The notes beneath the pieces were generated by a model. It made no database searches, was not told where the DNA came from, and saw nothing but the letters and a program-made list of their open reading frames with translations. From Streptomyces sp. NBC_00525 (GTDB lineage: Bacteria > Actinomycetota > Actinomycetes > Streptomycetales > Streptomycetaceae), in the NCBI RefSeq assembly GCF_036346595.1, contig NZ_CP107834.1, positions 1,550,001 to 1,614,000 on the forward strand: a stretch of DNA of 64,000 nucleotides, in the 5' to 3' direction. The position numbers were made by a program, and so were the translations under genes. Shown in pieces: positions 58,940 to 64,000 of this stretch (within the stretch, counting starts at the first letter, position 1; each line of letters begins with the position of its first letter).

Positions 58940-59508
58940 CGAACGTACCGGGCACCCACCTCGCCCGTCGCAGCCTGCTGGGCCTGGGAGTCTCCCTCGG
59001 CGCGACCACCGCGGGCGCGCTCCTGACCGCCCCCGCGGCCCACGCCTCGGACACCGCGCGGCCGGGGCGGAGCGGCCACGTCCTCGAACAGAGCCACGCC
59101 GGGTTCCCCGCCATGCCCCGATCCGTGCTCGGCTTCTTCCTGGCCTCGCAGCGTGCCGACGCCGACGGCTGGGCCGCGGTGTTCTCCCACGGAGCCGTCT
59201 TCCACGACCCGGTGGGGCAGCCGCCGCTGATCGGCCGAAGGGCCATCAGACAGCGAATAGCCTCGATACTCCCGGAATTCCGGCCGTTCCTCGGCATCAC
59301 GCCCCGAGAGGCGCACATGACCGCCGACCACGTGGCCGTCTCCTGGCACGCGGCCGCGGTCACCCGCGGCGACCGCCCCGTCAACTGGTCGGGCATCAAC
59401 ATCTTCCACCTGGACCCGGACGGCCTCATCGACGCGTGCTCGGCCTACTTCGACCTGGCGGTCTTCCAGGCGCAGCTGGCCCCCTCCCCCGAGGCGGTCA
59501 CCGGATAG
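58936..59508 (+). CDS. Tat-exported NTF2-like protein
   Basis: 190 residues from ATG 58936, overlapping the regulator stop as ATGA. The N-terminus LARRSLLGLGVSLG is a twin-arginine signal followed by a hydrophobic stretch and an APAAHAS cleavage region near residue 37. The mature NTF2-like domain repeats the signatures of the 56751 protein: FHDPVGQPPLIGRRAI, ITPREAHMTADHVAVSWHAA and VNWSGINIFHLDPDGLIDAC, ending VFQAQL. Export by Tat implies folding before export, perhaps with bound ligand. Confidence 0.88.
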   Translation: MTNVPGTHLARRSLLGLGVSLGATTAGALLTAPAAHASDTARPGRSGHVLEQSHAGFPAMPRSVLGFFLASQRADADGWAAVFSHGAVFHDPVGQPPLIGRRAIRQRIASILPEFRPFLGITPREAHMTADHVAVSWHAAAVTRGDRPVNWSGINIFHLDPDGLIDACSAYFDLAVFQAQLAPSPEAVTG

Positions 59509-59618
59509 CCGCTGTGCGCCTTCCGCCGGACGGCATCGATCCCCGGCCCCGCGCACGGCATCCACCGCTGCGCGGGGCCCGACGCCGCGACGCCGCGAAC
59601 GCGCCCTAGGCTCGGGGC

Positions 59619-60407
59619 ATGCCGACCACTCAGCACCAACGCATCAGTCCGGTCTTTCTGGGGATCGTCGCGGTGACGGCCGTGGCCGGGTGGGCGGTGT
59701 GGACCGACTTCGCGGCGTCGCCCGGGTTCGCCGCGTTCCTGTTCGTCACCGGGGCGTGGGTGGTGTCGCTGTGCCTGCACGAGTACGCGCACGCCAGGAC
59801 CGCGCTGCACAGCGGGGACATCTCGATCGGGGCCAAGGGCTATCTCACGCTGAACCCGCTGAAGTACACGCACGCGCTGCTGAGCATCGTGCTGCCGGTG
59901 CTGTTCGTGATCATGGGCGGCATCGGGCTGCCCGGCGGGGCGGTGTTCATCGAGCGGGGGCGGATTCGCGGGCGGTGGCGGCACAGCCTGATCTCGGCGG
60001 CGGGCCCGCTGACCAATGTGCTGTTCGCGCTGGTGTGCACCGCGCCGTTCTGGCTGGGCGCGCTGGACGGGGTGCCCGCGGCCTTCCGGAACGCGCTGGC
60101 GTTCCTGGCGATGCTCCAGGTGACGGCCGCGATCCTGAACTTCCTGCCGGTGCCGGGGCTGGACGGCTACGGCGTGGTCGAGCCGTGGCTGTCGTACCGC
60201 ACGCGGCGCGCGGTCGAGCCGTTCGCGCCGTACGGGCTGATCGCGGTGTTCGCGCTGCTGTGGGTGCCGGAGCTGAACCGGGCGTTCTTCGACGCGGTCT
60301 ACGCCCTGCTGGGGGCGCTGGACGTGCACGGCTTCTGGACCGACTGCGGCCTGGACGCGTACCGGTTCTGGCAGGGGGCGAGCCCGGTGTGCGAGGCCGC
60401 CGGTTAG
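59619..60407 (+). CDS. Site-2 protease-type membrane metalloprotease
   Basis: 262 residues from ATG 59619; TAGGCT lies 6 nt before it, so the mRNA is probably leaderless. About six membrane helices are predicted. The zinc motif HEYAHA (HExxH) is in helix 2 and the partner NFLPVPGLDGYGVV supplies the Asp ligand, the S2P/Rip-like signature. There is no PDZ domain. It would cut a membrane protein within the bilayer; the substrate is unknown. The stop overlaps the convergent small gene. Confidence 0.85.
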   Translation: MPTTQHQRISPVFLGIVAVTAVAGWAVWTDFAASPGFAAFLFVTGAWVVSLCLHEYAHARTALHSGDISIGAKGYLTLNPLKYTHALLSIVLPVLFVIMGGIGLPGGAVFIERGRIRGRWRHSLISAAGPLTNVLFALVCTAPFWLGALDGVPAAFRNALAFLAMLQVTAAILNFLPVPGLDGYGVVEPWLSYRTRRAVEPFAPYGLIAVFALLWVPELNRAFFDAVYALLGALDVHGFWTDCGLDAYRFWQGASPVCEAAG

Positions 60408-60589
60408 GCGTTGTGGTCTGCCGTCGCGGCGCGGTGGCGGCGCACGTAGTACCAGGCCATGTTGGAGGAGAGGCCGAACAGCAGCACCCAGACGACCCCG
60501 ATGATCACGCCGCCCCTGGCGAAGGAGACGACCGCCGCGGCCAGGGCGAGGAGGCAGAGGACGAGGGCGTAGAGAGCGAGGCGGGGCAT
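60404..60589 (-). CDS. Small two-helix membrane protein
   Basis: 61 residues from ATG 60589 (GGAG upstream). Two hydrophobic segments (LYALVLCLLALAAAVVSFA and GVIIGVVWVLLFGLSSNMAW) precede a basic, His-containing tail. Unknown function; the stop codon overlaps that of the site-2 protease gene. Confidence 0.7.
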   Translation of the reverse strand: MPRLALYALVLCLLALAAAVVSFARGGVIIGVVWVLLFGLSSNMAWYYVRRHRAATADHNA

Positions 60590-60683
60590 GGGGGTGGCTC
60601 CTGTCGGGGTGATGCGCGGTCCCGTCCAGTGTCCCCCATGCCCCGCCCCGGTCCGTGCGGGGCCCGGCGGCGGGCCTTCGCCG

Positions 60684-61397
60684 TCAGACGTCGGTGGTAC
60701 GGAGACCGGCGTGGGCCTTGTAGCGGCGGTTGACCGAGATCAGGTTGGCGACCAGGGCCTCGACCTGGTGGGCGCCCCGCAGCCGGCCGGCGAAGATGCC
60801 CCGCATGCCGGGGATGCGGCCCGCCAGCGCCTGGACGATGTCGGTGTCGGCGCGGGTCTCGCCCAGCACGAGGACGTCGGTGTCGATCTCCTCGATCGTC
60901 TCGTCCTGGAGCAGCACCGCGGACAGGTGGTGGAAGGCGGCGGTGACGCGGGAGTCCGGCAGCAGGGCGGCGGCCTGCTCGGCGGCGCTGCCCTCCTCGG
61001 GCTTCAGCGCGTAGGCGCCCTTCTTGTCGAAGCCGAGCGGGTTGACGCAGTCCACGACGAGCTTCCCGGCCAGCTCCGCGCGGAGCGACTCCAGCGTGGC
61101 GGCGTGCCCGTCCCACGGCACGGCGACGATCACCACATCGCTCTCGCGCGCGCAGCCGGCGTTGTCCGTGCCGCGTACGCCGTTGCCCAGTTCCGCGGCG
61201 GCCGCCTCCGCGCGGTCCGCGGCGCGGGAGCCGATGATCACCCGCTGTCCGGCGCGGGCGAAGCGGTACGCGAGGCCGCGGCCCTGGGGTCCGGTGCCGC
61301 CGAGGACGCCGATGGTCAGGTCCGACACGTCCGGCAGGTCCCAGGGGTCCTTGGCGGGGGGCTTGGGCGCGCTGCCGCTGTCGTCATTCGTAGTCAT
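60684..61397 (-). CDS. npdG: F420H2:NADP+ oxidoreductase (NADPH-dependent F420 reductase)
   Basis: 237 residues from ATG 61397; TAGTGT 7 nt upstream suggests a leaderless mRNA. The Rossmann site GVLGGTGPQGRGLAYRFA with Arg soon after (IGSRAADRAEA) binds NADP. The F420 side includes VDCVNPLGFDKKGAYAL and AFHHLSAVLLQDE. It moves hydride between F420H2 and NADP+, supplying reduced cofactor in antibiotic and quinone metabolism. About 20 extra N-terminal residues are Pro/Ser-rich. Confidence 0.9.
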   Translation of the reverse strand: MTTNDDSGSAPKPPAKDPWDLPDVSDLTIGVLGGTGPQGRGLAYRFARAGQRVIIGSRAADRAEAAAAELGNGVRGTDNAGCARESDVVIVAVPWDGHAATLESLRAELAGKLVVDCVNPLGFDKKGAYALKPEEGSAAEQAAALLPDSRVTAAFHHLSAVLLQDETIEEIDTDVLVLGETRADTDIVQALAGRIPGMRGIFAGRLRGAHQVEALVANLISVNRRYKAHAGLRTTDV

Positions 61398-61524
61398 GGC
61401 CCCGACACTACTGCCAGGTAGCGGGCGCGGTCCCGGACCCGCGCGCCCGCTCGGCCACTCGTACGGATGGCGCTCGGGCCGTTCGCCGGTGGCGGGGCTC
61501 CGGCATGGTGCAGGATGCCGGGCC

Positions 61525-62130
61525 ATGGATGCCGTACGAGTGGCGCTGCTGCGCGAAGTGCTCGCCAGGACCCAGTGGCCGGCGGCCGCCCGCCGGTTCG
61601 CCGGGGCGCTGCGCTCCTCCGTCGTCCCGCACGGCGGCGGGCTGCTGCTGGTGGGGACGGAGGTGTACGAGCCCTGGCATCTGGCCGCCCATCTGGTCGA
61701 CGAGTCCACCTGGTCCGGGCTGCCCGAACTCCGCCCCACCCTGGTGCGCCACCGGGTGGAGCCGGGCGATCCCGCGCACCTCGCGGTCGGTCTCGGCCGG
61801 ATCGAGGCGGCCGGGCGCGGCGAGACCCTGCTCGTGGTGATGCCGCAGCGGCCCGGCGAGGGGCTGCTGGAGCGGGTCCACGACGCCCGCCGGGCCGGGG
61901 CGACGGTCCTCTCGCTGGACAACGGCGATCCGCAGGTGCGCGGGCTCGCCCACGAGGCGCTGTCCGTGACGGACGGGGACGACGTGGACCTGGACACGGT
62001 GCAGCATCTGGTCAGCGCCGCCGCCGGGGAGAACGGCGCGCCGGTGCCGCGCGGCGGGCGGCGCACGTTCCGCGACCGGCTGTCCCGGCTGGCCGACCAG
62101 CTGACCTCGCCTCCGCCGCCGCGCTGGTGA
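61525..62130 (+). CDS. Conserved hypothetical protein
   Basis: 201 residues from ATG 61525; CAGGAT 8 nt upstream suggests a leaderless mRNA. Alpha/beta pattern with GGGLLLVGTEVYEPWHLAAH and GETLLVVMPQRPGEGLLERV, followed by an acidic stretch and a basic Pro-rich tail. There is no signal or membrane segment. The arrangement of strands and the LSLDNGDPQVRGLAHEAL segment recall SIS or response-regulator-like Rossmann folds, but I do not assign a function. Confidence 0.75.
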   Translation: MDAVRVALLREVLARTQWPAAARRFAGALRSSVVPHGGGLLLVGTEVYEPWHLAAHLVDESTWSGLPELRPTLVRHRVEPGDPAHLAVGLGRIEAAGRGETLLVVMPQRPGEGLLERVHDARRAGATVLSLDNGDPQVRGLAHEALSVTDGDDVDLDTVQHLVSAAAGENGAPVPRGGRRTFRDRLSRLADQLTSPPPPRW

Positions 62131-62196
62131 GCGGGGCCGCCCGGCGGAGAAAACCCGTTTGCGCGCCGCGCGGAGCACGTCGGAGCATGTCTCCTC

Positions 62197-63516
62197 GTGA
62201 CCTCACGCCCCTCCCTCGCCGCCAGGCTGGCCGCGCTGCTGCCCGATCTGTCTCCGTGGCGCTCGTCGGCGGACTTCCGGCTGCTGTGGGTGCAGGGGAT
62301 CATCACCTACTTCGGCAGCTTCATGGCGCTGATCGCGCTGCCGCTCCAGATCAAGGACCTCACCGGCTCGCCGCTCGCCGTCGGCGCGATGGGCGCGGTG
62401 GAGCTGGTGCCGCTGGTGGTGTGCGGCCTGTACGGGGGCGCGCTGGCCGACGCCGCCGACCGGCGGAAGATCATCCTGGCCTCGGAGGCCGGGCTCGGGC
62501 TGCTCGCGGTGATCCTCCTGGTGAACGCGGCGCTGCCGGACCCGATGCTGTGGCCGCTCTATGTGGTGGCGGCGGGGGTCTCGGCGCTCTCCGGGCTCCA
62601 GCGGCCCGCGCTCGACTCGCTGATGGCGCGGATCGTGCCGCACGACCAGCTGCCGGCCGCCGCCGCGCTGAACTCGCTGCGCTGGCAGGCCGGGGCGATC
62701 CTGGGGCCCTCGCTGGCCGGTCTGGTGGTGGCCTACGCCGGGCACCCCACCGCCTACTCCGTCACGGTCGTCACCTTCGCCGCCTCCGTGCTGATGTGCC
62801 GGCGGCTCGCGCCCGCACCGCCCGCCGAGAAGGGCGCGAAGCCGTCGCTGCGCGGCATCGTGGAGGGCGCCCGCTACGCCTGGAGCCGGCCGGTGCTGCT
62901 CGGCACATACGCGATCGACATGGCCGCGATGTTCTTCGCGTTCCCGAATGCCATCTTCCCGTTCCTGGCGGACGACCTGGGCGCCGACTGGTCGCTGGGC
63001 CTGATGTACGCGGCGGACTCGGTCGGCGCGCTGCTGCTGGGGCTGACCAGCGGGTGGACCGCGCGGGTGCGCCGGCACGGGCTGTTCGTGGTGTGCGGTG
63101 CCGCCGTCTGGGGGCTGGCCATCGCGGCGGCGGGCTGGTTCGGCAACGTGTGGCTGGTGCTGTGCTGCCTGGCGCTGGCCGGGGCGGGCGACATGCTCAG
63201 CGGGCTCGGCCGCTCGACCATCTGGAACCAGACGATCCCGGAGGCGCTGCGGGGCCGGCTCGCGGGCATCGAGGTGCTCTCGTACAGCGTCGGCCCGCAG
63301 CTGGGCCAGGTCCGGGCGGGCTCCATGGCGAGCTGGACCGGCACCAGGGCGGCGATCTGGAGCGGCGGGGTGGCCTGCGTGGCCTCGGTGGCGGTGCTGG
63401 CCGCGACGCTGCCCAAGCTGGTCACGTACGACTCGGCGACCGACGAGGACGCGCTGCGCAGGCGCGCCGCCCGCCCGGAGGAGCCGGAGGAGCCGGCCGC
63501 CGCCCCGGCCACCTGA
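62197..63516 (+). CDS. MFS exporter (EntS/enterobactin-exporter type)
   Basis: 439 residues from GTG 62197 with GGAG upstream. Twelve membrane helices, N-terminal FRLLWVQGIITYFGSFMALI and motif-A-like YGGALADAADRRKII place it in the EntS-type MFS group. LGRSTIWNQTIPEALRGRLA in the second half is typical of that group. Substrate unknown. It lies 66 bp after the 61525 gene. Confidence 0.9.
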   Translation: MTSRPSLAARLAALLPDLSPWRSSADFRLLWVQGIITYFGSFMALIALPLQIKDLTGSPLAVGAMGAVELVPLVVCGLYGGALADAADRRKIILASEAGLGLLAVILLVNAALPDPMLWPLYVVAAGVSALSGLQRPALDSLMARIVPHDQLPAAAALNSLRWQAGAILGPSLAGLVVAYAGHPTAYSVTVVTFAASVLMCRRLAPAPPAEKGAKPSLRGIVEGARYAWSRPVLLGTYAIDMAAMFFAFPNAIFPFLADDLGADWSLGLMYAADSVGALLLGLTSGWTARVRRHGLFVVCGAAVWGLAIAAAGWFGNVWLVLCCLALAGAGDMLSGLGRSTIWNQTIPEALRGRLAGIEVLSYSVGPQLGQVRAGSMASWTGTRAAIWSGGVACVASVAVLAATLPKLVTYDSATDEDALRRRAARPEEPEEPAAAPAT

Positions 63517-63589
63517 GAGCCGGGGCCCGGCCCCTTCCGCCCGGCCCCACCGTCCGGTTTCTTCGCGGGCCGCCCCCCTCACGGCGTTC

Positions 63590-63826
63590 TCAGCCCGCCG
63601 CGTCGCCCTCCCCGGGGCCCTTGCGGTCGTGCCATTTGGGGTCCGTGTCCCACTCCAGGTTCCGTTCCCGGGCCGTCTCCATCGCGTGCTGCGCCTCCTG
63701 CCGGGAGGTGTACGGGCCGAAGCGGTCCTTGGCGGGGCACTCGGGGCCCTCCTCGACCGTTCCGTGCTCCAGGCAGTAGAACCACTCGCCCGGCTTGCCG
63801 ACCGTGCGCTTCTTGAACAGGGCCAT
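63590..63826 (-). CDS. Small Cys-containing hypothetical protein
   Basis: 78 residues from ATG 63826 with AGGAA upstream. EWFYCLEHGTVEEGPECPAK holds two Cys and one His that might bind metal; a charged helix follows (SRQEAQHAMETARERN), then DPKWHDR. It is divergent from map; proteins of this type are often found beside methionine aminopeptidase genes in Streptomyces, from memory. Function unknown. Confidence 0.75.
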   Translation of the reverse strand: MALFKKRTVGKPGEWFYCLEHGTVEEGPECPAKDRFGPYTSRQEAQHAMETARERNLEWDTDPKWHDRKGPGEGDAAG

Positions 63827-63884
63827 CGTCGGTTCCTTTCCTCTGTGCCATGGTGCCCCGGACTCGCTGGTTAGACTCGCTGGC

Positions 63885-64000
63885 ATGTCTGGCCAGTCGC
63901 TGCTCGTACCAGGGGAGATCACTCCCGTCCGTTCCGTGCCCGGAAACATCCGGCGCCCCGAGTATGTGGGCAAGCCGGCTCCGACGCCGTACACCGGTCC
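63885..64000 (+). CDS. map: Type I methionine aminopeptidase, N-terminus (runs off window)
   Basis: From ATG 63885, 38 full codons are visible: MSGQSLLVPGEITPVRSVPG, then NIRRPEYVGKPAPTPYTG, the well-known N-terminal leader of actinobacterial MetAP before its catalytic pita-bread fold. TAGACT at 63872-63877 lies 7 nt before the ATG with no ribosome site, so the mRNA is probably leaderless. The enzyme removes N-terminal Met from new proteins. The catalytic domain lies outside the window. Confidence 0.85.
   Translation, partial: MSGQSLLVPGEITPVRSVPGNIRRPEYVGKPAPTPYTG

Overview
The window is high-GC DNA with codon use, gene families and synteny typical of Streptomyces. The order malR-malEFG-aglA, glnE, glnA2, nadE, panB matches, from memory, the conserved core around SCO2228-SCO2256 of S. 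coelicolor. Between and beside these core blocks sit several accessory islands, and most of the unusual biology is there.

Layout. (1) 1-11.7 kb: a five-gene minus-strand operon coding for a GrpE-like factor, a lid-less Hsp70, an 894-residue helical/beta-sandwich protein and two zinc-ribbon P-loop (GTPase-like) proteins. One of the two P-loop proteins is membrane-anchored with a discoidin-like outer domain. It is flanked by a partial helical protein and two small plus-strand genes. (2) 11.9-19.4 kb: the maltose/maltodextrin ABC uptake operon malEFG with alpha-glucosidase aglA, bracketed by two closely similar LacI regulators. (3) 19.6-23.6 kb: a PAP2 phosphatase-like membrane protein and glnE. 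(4) 23.8-33.3 kb: a polymorphic-toxin locus. It has a WXG-type partner, a 1554-residue RHS protein with an ADP-ribosyltransferase-like tip, and a trail of probable immunity genes, orphan toxin tips, duplicated paralogues and a deleted S1-fold copy. (5) 33.3-38.3 kb: a HemK-like methyltransferase, an S51 peptidase, small membrane proteins, and a scar with a GntR regulator lacking its DNA-binding domain next to a CdiI-type immunity gene. (6) 38.5-48 kb: the core genes glnA2, a DUF3105 protein, a CBS protein, nadE, a VanJ-like membrane phosphodiesterase, a tetR/DHA2 efflux pair and panB. (7) 48-53.4 kb: a DrrAB-type ABC exporter preceded by four hexamers repeated at exactly 11-bp intervals, next to a large AfsR-type SARP regulator gene. 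A tRNA T-arm fragment lies between the exporter and the SARP. (8) 53.4-59.5 kb: a cupin, two decayed genes (GNAT and aldo/keto reductase), a TetR with a 32-bp operator, an MFS exporter, and a module of two NTF2-like proteins around a SARP fused to an MmyB-type ligand-binding domain. (9) 59.6-64 kb: a site-2 protease-like protein, an F420:NADPH oxidoreductase, an MFS exporter and the start of map.

How the genes work together. Sugar uptake and hydrolysis are controlled by MalR and probably by its paralogue. Nitrogen control (glnE, glnA2), NAD and pantothenate synthesis are housekeeping. The Hsp70/GTPase operon and the RHS locus look like defence or conflict systems. The two SARP modules look like regulated export or small-molecule-response units. 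At least ten genes have a -10-like hexamer 6-8 nt before the start codon, which suggests leaderless transcripts. All functional calls are from sequence reading alone; no database search was run.
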